Part shown: positions 9,719 to 24,718 of the stretch, piece by piece
Layout of the letters: each line of letters starts with the position of its first letter
Position numbering within the stretch: position 1 is the first letter of the stretch
DNA from: Meiothermus sp. Pnk-1
Lineage (GTDB): Bacteria; Deinococcota; Deinococci; Deinococcales; Thermaceae
DNA length: 32,487 bases
NCBI RefSeq assembly: GCF_003226535.1
Contig: NZ_QKOB01000021.1
Span: forward strand, 1 to 32,487
Direction: 5' to 3'
Program-made: the position numbers and the translations under genes
The notes under the pieces: generated by a model
Database searches by the model: none
Told to the model about the DNA's origin: nothing
Seen by the model: the letters and a program-made list of their open reading frames with translations, nothing else

Positions 9719-10168
9719 TTACTCTTTGAGGGCCTGTACGCTCACCTTGAGGGTGATGGGCACCTCCGGGTGAGGCTTGTACGCCAGGCTGTACTCCCCC
9801 AGCTCCTTGATGGGCTTCTCCAAGGCCAGGCGTTTGGGGTCGATGCTGACTTGGTGCTGGGCCTCGAGGGCTTCGGCGATGTCGCGGGCGGTCACCGAGC
9901 CGTAGATCTTGGACTCCCCAGCCTTGACCTTTATGGTCAAGGTGAGGGGCTCGAGAAGCTCCTTGAGGCGCTCGGCCTCGGCCTTGCGCTCAGCGGAGCG
10001 CTTGGCCTGGGCACGGATCTTGGCCTCCAGGGCGCGCAAGTTGGACTCGCTGGCCAAGGTGGCCAGGCCCCGGGGCAGCAGGTAGTTACGGGCATAGCCG
10101 GGCTTTACGTTGACCACAGCCCCAACGTCGCCCAGATTCTCCATGGGCTCGAGCAGAATCACTTTCAT
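9719..10168 (-). CDS. rplI: 50S ribosomal protein L9
   Basis: 149 residues, the usual length. The N-terminal RNA-binding domain has MKVILLEPMENLGDVGAVV and the signature VKPGYARNYLLPRGLA, followed by the long connecting helix (residues ~40-75, rich in K/R/E: ALEAKIRAQAKRSAERKAEA) and the C-terminal domain. Last gene of the rpsF-ssb-rpsR-rplI group, 11 nt after rpsR. The mRNA probably ends at the hairpin at 9674-9706. Confidence 0.97.
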   Translation of the reverse strand: MKVILLEPMENLGDVGAVVNVKPGYARNYLLPRGLATLASESNLRALEAKIRAQAKRSAERKAEAERLKELLEPLTLTIKVKAGESKIYGSVTARDIAEALEAQHQVSIDPKRLALEKPIKELGEYSLAYKPHPEVPITLKVSVQALKE

Positions 10169-10179
10169 CGCCCTACCCC

Positions 10180-10473
10180 CTATTTACGCACCAGCTTTTC
10201 CGTGAAAGGCAACAGCCCCAACATCCGCGCCCGCTTGATGGTGCGGGCGATCTTGCGCTGTTCTTGGGCATTCAACCCCGTGCGGCGGCGCGGCAAAATC
10301 TTGCCGGTCTCCGACAAGAAGCGCTTCAAGACCTCTACGTTCTTGTAGTCGGTTAGGCTGAACTCGCCCAGGGAGGCGGCTACTTTGGGTTTGCGGCTGC
10401 GACGCACCCCGCGCTCTCCGCGCTCTGCCCGTTCGCCTCCGGGTTTGGGTTTAGAAACCTTTTTGCTGCTCAA
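10180..10473 (-). CDS. rpsR: 30S ribosomal protein S18
   Basis: 97 residues with a basic, probably disordered N-terminal extension ([20 protein letters not shown]), then the conserved core [40 protein letters not shown] and [12 protein letters not shown]18 pairs with S6 on the 30S platform. Its ATG overlaps the ssb stop (ATGA, 4 nt), indicating translational coupling. Confidence 0.97.
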   Translation of the reverse strand: MSSKKVSKPKPGGERAERGERGVRRSRKPKVAASLGEFSLTDYKNVEVLKRFLSETGKILPRRRTGLNAQEQRKIARTIKRARMLGLLPFTEKLVRK

Positions 10474-11297
10474 AACGGTAAATCCTCCTCTGGTGGGAAG
10501 TCTTCTAAGCCTTCTTCGATGTCAACCTTGCCCGCACGGCCTTGCAGCGCACCCTGCGGCGCGCCCTGGGAGCCAGCTCCACCGCTACCAGCTCCACGGG
10601 CAAGGCGCTCTAGGCGGCTCACCTCTACCCGCGTGGTGTAGCGGCGAGTACCATCCTGAGCCGTCCAGGAGTCATTGACCAAGCGTCCGATAAGGAAAGC
10701 CCCGTCTCCCTTTTTGAGTTCGGCGGCCCATTCGGCCAGGTCCCTCCAGGCTTGCGCGTCTACGTAATGGGTCTTCTCCTGCTCCGCCCCCTTGCTGGTG
10801 AAGCGCTCGTTGACAGCCAGGGAGAAGCGGGTCACGGCAGTGCCTTGAGGGGTGTAGCGCAGCTCGGGGTCGCGGGTCAGGTTGCCCGCCAGCAGCACGT
10901 GGTTGAGCCCTTCACGCAGCCGAGACTGCCCACGGGCGTCGATGACGGTAAGGTCGCCCCGCTTGCCCTCCAAGCTCACCACCTCGAGCCGATCCGCCCG
11001 GATCTCCAGGCTGCTTTTCTTCTGCCCATCCTGTTCCCAGCTTCGGTACTCGAGCTTACCCTCTACCCACAAGGCGGTCCCGGCCTTGAGGCCATCCCCC
11101 CAAAACTCCGCCGCCTTGCCCAAGAGCTTCACCCGGTGATACCAGGCCAGCTCGCGGGTGTTGCCGGACTCGTCGGTGATGAGGTCGTTGCCCCCCAGGT
11201 TGAGCTCGAGGACAGCCAGGCCGCCAGGGGTATAACGCATCTCGGGGTCTTGGGTCAGGGTGCCAACCAGGTAAACGCGGTTCAAGCCTCTTGCCAT
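10470..11297 (-). CDS. ssb: Single-stranded DNA-binding protein (two OB folds, Thermus type)
   Basis: 275 residues with two OB folds in one chain, as in Thermus and Deinococcus SSBs which work as dimers. The first begins [20 protein letters not shown]; the second begins near residue 127 with [20 protein letters not shown]. The tail [15 protein letters not shown] is the acidic SSB-partner peptide. I chose the ATG at 11297 because it gives the family N-terminus MARGLNRV; a GTG three codons upstream is also possible, and AAAGGAC sits about 11 nt before the ATG. Overlaps rpsR by 4 nt. Confidence 0.95.
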   Translation of the reverse strand: MARGLNRVYLVGTLTQDPEMRYTPGGLAVLELNLGGNDLITDESGNTRELAWYHRVKLLGKAAEFWGDGLKAGTALWVEGKLEYRSWEQDGQKKSSLEIRADRLEVVSLEGKRGDLTVIDARGQSRLREGLNHVLLAGNLTRDPELRYTPQGTAVTRFSLAVNERFTSKGAEQEKTHYVDAQAWRDLAEWAAELKKGDGAFLIGRLVNDSWTAQDGTRRYTTRVEVSRLERLARGAGSGGAGSQGAPQGALQGRAGKVDIEEGLEDFPPEEDLPF

Positions 11298-11456
11298 ATC
11301 CGTCACAGTCCTTTTCTGCTAGCGATGTACGTCTCGGTCTAGCGTCTACCCCGCAAGCGGTCTGCTTTTTCGGGGATTGCCAGATGGCTCTGGTAGGTCT
11401 GAGTGTGCATGATTTTTCCCCAAAATGCAATACCCCTGCTTGGGGGCGTAGAGACC
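11298..11456 (-). other. Spacer between rpsF and ssb
   Basis: 159 bp without a gene, within an otherwise tight operon. It contains a small hairpin CCCC-TGCTT-GGGG (about 11434-11446) and, near ssb, ACGTCTC and AGCGTCT in loose register that recall the heptamer repeats but are too degenerate to call. A separate ssb promoter here is possible; none is clear. Confidence 0.35.
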
Positions 11457-11783
11457 TCAGACCCTTTGCGACTGAGATCTCTTGCTCACCTTGGCCTCTT
11501 GGCGCTCGCGTACGATCATCACCCGGCGTACGTTGTCGCGGATCAGGAGCTCTTTCTCAAGCGGGTTGGCCGCTTCCTTGTCCATCTCCACGGTGTACAT
11601 CAAGAAGTAGCCTTCGCGGTCTTTCTCGATGGGGTACGCCAGGCGCCGATTACCCCATTCATCGAGGCTTTTGATGGTGGCCTTATGACGCTCGATGGCC
11701 GCCTGAATCTGGTCCTTCTCCAAGGCCACTTGGGTGGGATCGAGGTTAGGGTTGAGGATCACGTTGAGGTCGTACTGGGGCAT
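11457..11783 (-). CDS. rpsF: 30S ribosomal protein S6
   Basis: 108 residues. Seen: MPQYDLNVILNPNLD, the middle segment KSLDEWGNRRLAYPIEKDRE and YFLMYTVEMDKEA, then the S18-binding C-terminal end RVMIVRERQEAKVSKRSQ. The start at 11783 is fixed by AGGAGGTGAGT directly before the ATG; an upstream in-frame start would add seven unrelated residues. First gene of rpsF-ssb-rpsR-rplI; a candidate promoter and a leader hairpin lie upstream. Confidence 0.97.
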   Translation of the reverse strand: MPQYDLNVILNPNLDPTQVALEKDQIQAAIERHKATIKSLDEWGNRRLAYPIEKDREGYFLMYTVEMDKEAANPLEKELLIRDNVRRVMIVRERQEAKVSKRSQSQRV

Positions 11784-11813
11784 ACTCACCTCCTTTCCGC
11801 ACATAACTCGGCC

Positions 11814-11852
11814 GACCTGAAATATCTTCAGGTCACGCGAGGTACAAGTATA
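11814..11852 (-). promoter_or_regulatory. rpsF promoter -10 and leader hairpin
   Basis: TATACT on the minus strand at 11852-11847 is a good -10; no clear -35 is seen. A perfect 8-bp stem (GACCTGAA, 5-nt loop, TTCAGGTC; 11814-11834) would stand at the very 5' end of the mRNA, followed by GGCCGAG and the strong AGGAGGTGAG ribosome site. In many bacteria S6:S18 bind a structured rpsF leader to repress their own synthesis; this hairpin is a candidate but I could not match the full consensus. Confidence 0.45.
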
Positions 11853-11886
11853 CCAAGGGCTAATGCTTTTGAGGAGGGTGTGGGCG

Positions 11887-12513
11887 TCAGATCAAGGGAG
11901 GGCGGGCCTCCTGCACGAACTCCCAAGCCATCTTCCAGCTCTGGCGCTCGAGCTCGAGGACCCGTTTGATCAGGCGGTCGAGCTCTGCCGGGTCGGCCTG
12001 GGCCACCATCTCTACGGCCAATCCGGACAGATCGCGCTGGAGGGCCTGTAGCTCAGGGGTGCTCCAGAGCTCGCTGCACTCGGCCAGTGGGCCCTCCTGG
12101 GGGTTGGCCCAGAACCAGGTGTCCAAAAATACCCGGTAAACCACCCAGTGCATCACGATCGCCACCGGATAGGGCTGGGCCTCGAGCTCTCGCAAGAAAT
12201 CGAGGTACTCCTGGCGGCTGGGGTGGATGGGGGCGGAGAAGTCCAGCTCTTCATCGGCGCGGAGGACGTCTATTTCCTCCACGGCGGCCTGGATGGCCAG
12301 GGCCAGCACCCGGCGGTGGGGCTGGGGGGCCTTGCGTAGCAAGTGGACCAGGAAGCGCAACAAACCCTCGTCCCAGTGGTGGCACTGCTCGAGCCAACGC
12401 CTGGCCACCGCCGCGGGAACCCTTCCCGCCGCCAACAGCCGCACAAAGGGCTCATCCCTCAGGGCCATCCAGGCCTCGAGGTGGCGTTCGCGCAAAGCCA
12501 ACAAAGGCTTCAC
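11887..12513 (-). CDS. TenA/THI-4-like (heme-oxygenase fold) protein, copy 1
   Basis: 208 residues, all-helical, similar in length and plan to TenA proteins. Seen: EPFVRLLAAGRVPAAVARRWLEQ, CHHWDEGLLRFLVHLLRKAP, DFLRELEAQPYPVAIVMHWV and the C-terminal helix LERQSWKMAWEFVQE, whose glutamate fits the conserved C-terminal Glu of TenA. TenA enzymes hydrolyse aminopyrimidines in thiamin salvage, but divergent members exist, and no thi genes are near. The GTG start at 12513 has TACTCT 6 nt upstream, so a leaderless start is likely. Paralogous to the next gene (shared RAPQPHR-type and LRELEAQPY / LQELEAQPY segments). Confidence 0.65.
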   Translation of the reverse strand: MKPLLALRERHLEAWMALRDEPFVRLLAAGRVPAAVARRWLEQCHHWDEGLLRFLVHLLRKAPQPHRRVLALAIQAAVEEIDVLRADEELDFSAPIHPSRQEYLDFLRELEAQPYPVAIVMHWVVYRVFLDTWFWANPQEGPLAECSELWSTPELQALQRDLSGLAVEMVAQADPAELDRLIKRVLELERQSWKMAWEFVQEARPPLI

Positions 12514-12590
12514 GTCCTTAGAGTAAATTTATGCTCCGGCTATAAACGTAGCGCCTGATAAAGTTGCTCTCGGCCCCGGAAGGCCCGGAG

Positions 12591-13208
12591 CTATTCCTGG
12601 GCATACTCCCAAGCCATCCGCCACATGGCCTTCTCGTGAGCCAGCATCCGCTCCAGGTACTGCTCCAGCAGGGCTGGGTCGATCGCGGCCTCGGCCTCCA
12701 GGGCGATCATCTCCAAGTCGTGCAGCAGGGCTTGGAACTCGGGAAGGGTGCGGCGCTGCACCAACTCCGCCAGATAGACCCCCACCTGGCCGTCGCCGCC
12801 ATGCGCCTGGGGTTTGTCCGCTAGCCAGACATCCACCAAACAGCGGTGCAACGCCCAGTGCAACACCGCCGCCAGCGAATAGGGTTGGGCCTCGAGCTCT
12901 TGTAAGTAGCGTAGATACTGCGTCACAGCGGGATGCGCAGGAACTGTCCAGTCCAGCTCCTGCATGTACAGCCAATCCAGCTCACGAGCAGTAAATACCG
13001 TCCCCAGCGCCAAGATCGAGCGGTGGGGTTGAGGCGCGCGAAGGAGCAAATCCGCCTGAAAAGCCAGCAGGCCCTCGAGGAAGAAATAGTTCTGGACCAG
13101 CCAGCGTCGGATGGCCCGCAAGCTCACCATACCGTCGCGCAAGGCCACCAAGAAAGGCTGCTGGGTCAGGCCCACCCAGGCCCGGGCGTAGCGGGAAAGT
13201 CGCTCCAT
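12591..13208 (-). CDS. TenA/THI-4-like (heme-oxygenase fold) protein, copy 2
   Basis: 205 residues. Matches copy 1 along its length: QPFLVALRDGMVSLRAIRRW, NYFFLEGLLAFQADLLLRAP, YLQELEAQPYSLAAVLHWAL and the C-terminal HEKAMWRMAWEYAQE. Identity to copy 1 is modest, so the duplication is old or both are under different constraint. TAAGAT lies 6 nt before the ATG at 13208 with no Shine-Dalgarno, again a leaderless arrangement, so each copy seems to have its own promoter. Substrate unknown; thiamin salvage is a family-level guess only. Confidence 0.65.
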   Translation of the reverse strand: MERLSRYARAWVGLTQQPFLVALRDGMVSLRAIRRWLVQNYFFLEGLLAFQADLLLRAPQPHRSILALGTVFTARELDWLYMQELDWTVPAHPAVTQYLRYLQELEAQPYSLAAVLHWALHRCLVDVWLADKPQAHGGDGQVGVYLAELVQRRTLPEFQALLHDLEMIALEAEAAIDPALLEQYLERMLAHEKAMWRMAWEYAQE

Positions 13209-13248
13209 CGGCTAATCTTACAAGCCCTGCTACCGGAACCCGCCCGCC

Positions 13249-14103
13249 TTAGCCGTCCAGGGCGTGGTAAAGCGCTGCCCGGAAGGCCTCTGGCGCGTCC
13301 ATCCAGGGGTAGTGCCCAGCCCCCTCGAGCACCTCCAGGCTCCCTCCGGTCAGGTCGGCGACCCACTCGGCCTGTTCGGGATAGCTGGTGCCGTCCTTGG
13401 CCCCCACGATCACCGCCGGGGCCATGGGCGAATCGAGCAGATAGGGGGTGTAGTCCAGGTTCCACAACCCGTTGTAGACGAACATCTGCCCCGGGCCCTC
13501 GTTGCCCAGGATGCCCGACCCTTCGGCCAGCCACTCGTACTCGAGCCGGGAATGCTCGCTGGGGAACATCAGGGCGTCGAAGACTGCCTTGGGCTCGGTC
13601 TCGCGGAAGGCCTCGGCGAGGGCCAGCCTTGGGTCGGCAGGGGCTTCCGCGTCTGGCCGGCCGCGCAGGGCCAACGCCGAGCGGAACAGGCGGCGGGCCA
13701 GTTCCGGGTAGTTGATCCAGGGGGCCACCAGGATCAGGCCGTCCACGCGTTGGGAGTATTTGCGGGCGTACTCGAGCGCTACGACGGCACCGAAGCCGTG
13801 CGACAACAGGGTCCACTCGGCAATACCCAGCTCGCGGCGCAGGGCCTCGAGGTCTAGGACCAAGGCGTCGATGGTGAAAAGCCGGGGCTCGGGGGGCAAC
13901 TCAGGGCTGCGGCCCGAGCCGCGCTGGTCGAAGTAGAGCACCCGGTAGCCCTCGAGGTCCTCGCCCACCCCTTCGCGGAAAGCGTAGGCGGATCCGCCGG
14001 GGCCACCGTGGAGGAAAGCGATCACCGGGGCGTCTTGTGGCCCGACGTCCTCAAGGTAAAGTTCGACCTCGCCGACTTGGATATAGCCGATCTCTTCGCG
14101 CAT
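13249..14103 (-). CDS. Proline-iminopeptidase-related alpha/beta-hydrolase lacking the nucleophile serine
   Basis: 284 residues. Oxyanion-hole motif LHGGPGGSAY (31-40) and YFDQRGSGRS (57-66) are typical of the proline iminopeptidase branch. The nucleophile elbow, normally GHSWGG, reads SHGFGA (101-106), so the catalytic serine position is Gly103. The Asp of AKDGTSYP and the His of EGAGHYPWMD are kept. As I recall, Thermus thermophilus has a close relative (TTHA1809) with the same AHGFGA elbow, so this is an inherited trait rather than a sequencing error. It is therefore probably not a standard peptidase. Start at 14103 chosen by likeness to that relative (MREEIGY); no Shine-Dalgarno. Lies 17 nt after a small unknown gene. 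Confidence 0.85.
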   Translation of the reverse strand: MREEIGYIQVGEVELYLEDVGPQDAPVIAFLHGGPGGSAYAFREGVGEDLEGYRVLYFDQRGSGRSPELPPEPRLFTIDALVLDLEALRRELGIAEWTLLSHGFGAVVALEYARKYSQRVDGLILVAPWINYPELARRLFRSALALRGRPDAEAPADPRLALAEAFRETEPKAVFDALMFPSEHSRLEYEWLAEGSGILGNEGPGQMFVYNGLWNLDYTPYLLDSPMAPAVIVGAKDGTSYPEQAEWVADLTGGSLEVLEGAGHYPWMDAPEAFRAALYHALDG

Positions 14104-14120
14104 ATCAATGGGGGTGGGTT

Positions 14121-14336
14121 TTAGCTTCGGAAGCCCTCTTCGAGCAACTCGAAACTCCAGGAGCGAACCTTCTCCAGCTTCGCCGTCTCCTCGACCAACT
14201 CGTCGCCAAACGCCCATACCTCGAGCAAATACAGCTCCTGCTCCGGGCGGTACAAAAGCCGATAGGGATGGGGAAACCTCCGGGCTATTGCCCGTAGGGC
14301 TTGCAGGTCTTTGCCCTCGACGAACAACACCCTCAT
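14121..14336 (-). CDS. Small hypothetical protein (71 aa)
   Basis: I do not recognise this family. The product is soluble and mixed-charge, with PHPYRLLYRPEQELYLLEVW suggesting a small alpha/beta domain. It is very likely real, because its ATG overlaps the stop of the class II aldolase gene (ATGA, 4 nt) and the next gene begins 17 nt after its stop, so the three form one transcription unit. Confidence 0.65.
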   Translation of the reverse strand: MRVLFVEGKDLQALRAIARRFPHPYRLLYRPEQELYLLEVWAFGDELVEETAKLEKVRSWSFELLEEGFRS

Positions 14337-14923
14337 CCTCTACCCCGGCTCCACAGGTGGTGGTAGTAGAGAATCTCGCAAGCCTCCTCCAGGCTGGTCA
14401 TCAGCGAGTACGCCTTGAGCAAGGACTTCTCCGGGGTCTCCTGGGCGGCTTTGACGAAGGCCCCGTGGCCCCGCACCACGCACGCCGGGTGGGTTTTGAG
14501 GGCATCGGCCACAGCTTGGGCGGCTTCCTCGGTGGCCGAAGCGGTGGACGGGGAGACCACCGGAACCTCGGGGAGGTACGAGCGGCCCTCGAGGTCAATC
14601 GGCACGATCCGCTCAAGGTGGTAAGAAAGCACGATGGCAAAGCGCGGGTGGGCGTGCACCACCGCCTGGGCATCGGTCTGGCGATAGATGGCCCGGTGGA
14701 TAACCCGCTCCACCGAGGCCCCCTGGTCTTTCTCGGGGTCGGGCTCGAGGGGAAGGGGCAGCAGGTCTTCGGGGGTGAGGTGAGCCTTTTGCGCCCCGCT
14801 GCGGGTGATCAGAAGGCCATCCGGGGTGCGCACGGAGTAGTTGCCCGAGGTGGCCGAGGCCATCCGGGCGGCGAACAGGTCAGCCCCGACTTGCTGAAAG
14901 GTGAGGAAAAGTTTAGCTTGCAT
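14333..14923 (-). CDS. Class II aldolase/adducin family protein (fuculose-phosphate aldolase-like)
   Basis: 196 residues. Zinc-binding pattern VVHAHPRFAIVLSYH supplies two or three histidines, with a further His in CVVRGHGAFVKA. The phosphate-binding segment MASATSGNYSVR and the KAHLTPEDLL motif are present. The family cleaves aldol phosphates (fuculose-1-P, ribulose-5-P epimerisation, 5-methylthioribulose-1-P dehydration); which one is not clear, and no sugar kinase is next to it. I took the ATG at 14923 (MQAKLFLTF, after GGGCGG); an ATG at 14944 would add seven residues, and TACAAT just upstream of that could be a -10. Confidence 0.85.
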   Translation of the reverse strand: MQAKLFLTFQQVGADLFAARMASATSGNYSVRTPDGLLITRSGAQKAHLTPEDLLPLPLEPDPEKDQGASVERVIHRAIYRQTDAQAVVHAHPRFAIVLSYHLERIVPIDLEGRSYLPEVPVVSPSTASATEEAAQAVADALKTHPACVVRGHGAFVKAAQETPEKSLLKAYSLMTSLEEACEILYYHHLWSRGRG

Positions 14924-14978
14924 ATCCGCCCAAGGCAAGACCATTGTATCGGCTTTTGTCCCGCACCCGCGCACGGCC

Positions 14979-15008
14979 AAAGGGCCTCGAGCGCGCTCGA
15001 GGCCCTTT
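14979..15008. terminator. 30-bp perfect palindrome downstream of rpoC
   Basis: AAAGGGCCTCGAGCG and its exact complement, followed on the plus strand by more T (TTTTTT in all). For rpoC (minus strand) the order is A-run, hairpin, CCCTTTGG, so the U-run of a classical terminator is only three long. It is nevertheless the only candidate end for the rpoBC transcript. Confidence 0.65.
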
Positions 15009-15024
15009 TTTCGGCTTTCAAGGC

Positions 15025-19608
<4,584 letters not shown>

Positions 19609-19619
19609 GCGTCCCCCGT

Positions 19620-22997
<3,378 letters not shown>

Positions 22998-23297
22998 GCA
23001 CGCTCCTTGCCTTTACGCTTTCTTCGCGCCAAGGTTTTCCTCGCCCCGCTGGGGGACGTCTGGTTGGGACGTAAGCTGAACAGGGTTCTCCGGCGAGGGC
23101 TACCCCCCGTCGGTGCTGGTTCTTACGTTGGCCTTACGGATATCCCGAAAAGGCACAAAGGCTAGAATAACATACCCCCTTCGTGCCGCAAAGAGCACTA
23201 GGCTCCAATTCCTCTACTTAGGCTCAAGTTTAACACATTCCCCTTTAGGGCTTTGGTGTGGAAATCCCTATTTGGCCCACATGCGCTAAGCCACCGG
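22998..23297 (-). other. rpoB upstream region (no gene)
   Basis: About 300 bp between the rplL terminator and rpoB. It holds the promoter candidate at 23164-23191 and, for an mRNA starting there, an untranslated leader of about 160 nt. No recognisable riboswitch or r-protein site was found; two ACGT-containing heptamer-like stretches near 23056 are too weak to call. Confidence 0.5.
23164..23191 (-). promoter_or_regulatory. Candidate rpoB promoter
   Basis: On the minus strand TTGCGG (23191-23186), a 16-bp spacer and TATTCT (23169-23164). It is downstream of the rplL terminator and about 165 bp before the rpoB ATG. Confidence 0.5.
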
Positions 23298-23298
23298 T

Positions 23299-23326
23299 AA
23301 AAACCCCCTGGGTCCAGGCCCAGGGG
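23299..23326 (-). terminator. Terminator/attenuator between rplL and rpoB
   Basis: On the minus strand an 8-bp GC-rich stem CCCCTGGG, a 6-nt loop and CCCAGGGG are followed by GGTTTTTACC. A classical intrinsic terminator 29 nt after the rplL stop, expected to lower rpoBC expression relative to L7/L12. Confidence 0.8.
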
Positions 23327-23354
23327 ATTCATGGCGAAGCTGGCTGTTTGCGCC

Positions 23355-23735
<381 letters not shown>

Positions 23736-23780
23736 GGTCTTTACTCCTTATAGGCTACGCGCACAAGGCGCGTCCAAAGC

Positions 23781-24305
23781 TTAGGCCGCCTCCTGTTTGG
23801 CGACGAAAGCCTCCAAGATGCCGACGAATTCCTGCGCCTTTCCACCCAGCACGCCCACCAAATTGCTCATGGGGGCCGAGAGCACGCCCACCAGTTCGGC
23901 GCGCAATTCGGCCTGGCTGGGGAGGTCGGCCAGGGCTTCGACTTGCTTGGCGTCCAGCGCCTGCCCCGAGAGCAGCCCCGACTTAAACCTGGGGATGCCT
24001 TTGTCGTTCGTCTTGGCGTACTCCTTGAGGGCCTTGGCCGCGGCGGCGGGTTCCTTGAAGATCACCACCGCCGAAGGCCCAGTGAGCCCCTCGAGCTCAG
24101 GCAAGCCCAAGTTGCTCAAGGCTTTGCGGATCAGGGTGTTTTTGGCGACGATCAGCTCACCGCCTTTTTCCCGCAAAGCCCTGCGGAGCTTACCGGTAGG
24201 CCCCGCCTCGAGCCCTTGATAGTCCACCAAGAAGAACGAGCCTTCGGCTTCCCTGAGGGTCGCCGTGAGCGCCTCGAGATGTTCGATGTTGCGCTGACTA
24301 GGCAC
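23781..24305 (-). CDS. rplJ: 50S ribosomal protein L10
   Basis: 174 residues. N-terminal rRNA-binding domain with [20 protein letters not shown] and [20 protein letters not shown], and a C-terminal helix ([19 protein letters not shown]) that carries L7/L12 dimers. AGGAGGATACGT lies before the ATG. Expression is probably controlled by the L10 leader just upstream. Confidence 0.97.
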   Translation of the reverse strand: MPSQRNIEHLEALTATLREAEGSFFLVDYQGLEAGPTGKLRRALREKGGELIVAKNTLIRKALSNLGLPELEGLTGPSAVVIFKEPAAAAKALKEYAKTNDKGIPRFKSGLLSGQALDAKQVEALADLPSQAELRAELVGVLSAPMSNLVGVLGGKAQEFVGILEAFVAKQEAA

Positions 24306-24354
24306 GTATCCTCCTCGACTTTTTTGGTTTTGAGAGTGGGGGCTCCCAACTGTT

Positions 24355-24445
24355 GCGGCGAAAAACGCTTCCCCTCGAGCGCCTCGGCGAGATGTTTAAG
24401 GCCCTGGGCCCCTCGCTGTCTTAGGCCACCCCTACGGGTGCCAAG
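24355..24445 (-). ncRNA. L10 leader (ribosomal autoregulatory RNA)
   Basis: In the rplJ 5' untranslated region the minus strand has AAGACAGCGAGGGGCC (24423 downward), then GGCCTTAAACATCTCGCCGAGGC (read here as CTTAAACATCTC and GCCGAGGC). These match the kink-turn/AGACAG and CUUAA...GCCGAGG elements of L10 leaders, to which the L10-(L12)n complex binds to repress rplJL translation. Position between promoter and rplJ agrees. Confidence 0.75.
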
Positions 24446-24450
24446 AGGAA

Positions 24451-24479
24451 AGTATAGCCAGGCCCTAAGGGAAAGGCAA
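24451..24479 (-). promoter_or_regulatory. rplJ-rplL(-rpoBC) promoter
   Basis: TTGCCT (24479-24474), exactly 17 bp, TATACT (24456-24451) on the minus strand. The start would fall about 10 nt before the L10 leader. It is the best sigma-70-type promoter in the window. Confidence 0.8.
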
Positions 24480-24539
24480 GGGGGGTGGAAGCGCCAGCGA
24501 GGGGCCGGTGCCCTGGTGACTTGATTCGTGCTGACTCAG

Positions 24540-24570
24540 ACGTCGTACGTCAAACGTCATACGTCATACG
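24540..24570. repeat. Left heptamer array (ACGTCNN units)
   Basis: Units in register: ACGTCGT, ACGTCAA, ACGTCAT, ACGTCAT and a part unit ACG. The pattern and one unit are shared with the array at 4094-4128. Confidence 0.8.
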
Positions 24571-24572
24571 AA

Positions 24573-24668
24573 GGGGATCGTCCCCTAGGTGTACGGCGGC
24601 ACGCCGTCCCGATAGGGGATCGCCCCCTAGGTGTACGGCGGCACGCCGTCCCAAAGGGGATCGTCCCC
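24573..24668. repeat. 2.3 copies of a ~41-bp hairpin-forming direct repeat
   Basis: Two 38-bp units (24573-24610 and 24615-24652) differ at one base; a third copy keeps only the first 13 bases (24656-24668). Each full unit has two small palindromes: GGGGA-TCG-TCCCC (the centre is imperfect in unit 2) and ACGGCG-GCA-CGCCGT, both with 3-nt loops. It resembles a REP/BIME-type intergenic element. It lies between the rplJ promoter and the end of the fmdA-like gene. Confidence 0.85.
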
Positions 24669-24669
24669 C

Positions 24670-24718
24670 GCGTTTAGCGTTTAGCGTTTTGCGTTTAGCG
24701 TCTCGCGTCTTGCGTTTG
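24670..24718. repeat. Right heptamer array (GCGTNTN units)
   Basis: Exactly seven 7-bp units in register: GCGTTTA, GCGTTTA, GCGTTTT, GCGTTTA, GCGTCTC, GCGTCTT, GCGTTTG. Read on the minus strand they are NNACGC-type units (AAACGCT), roughly the inverse of the left array (NNACGTC). The array overlaps the 3' end of the amidase gene and supplies its stop codon. Confidence 0.85.

Noticed and set aside
11329-11348. Heptamer array upstream of ssb (ACGTCTC, AGCGTCT)
   Set aside because: Units are not in a 7-bp register.
24573-24668. CRISPR array
   Set aside because: Copies are directly adjacent (3-4 bp apart), with no unique spacers of 30-40 bp and no cas genes.
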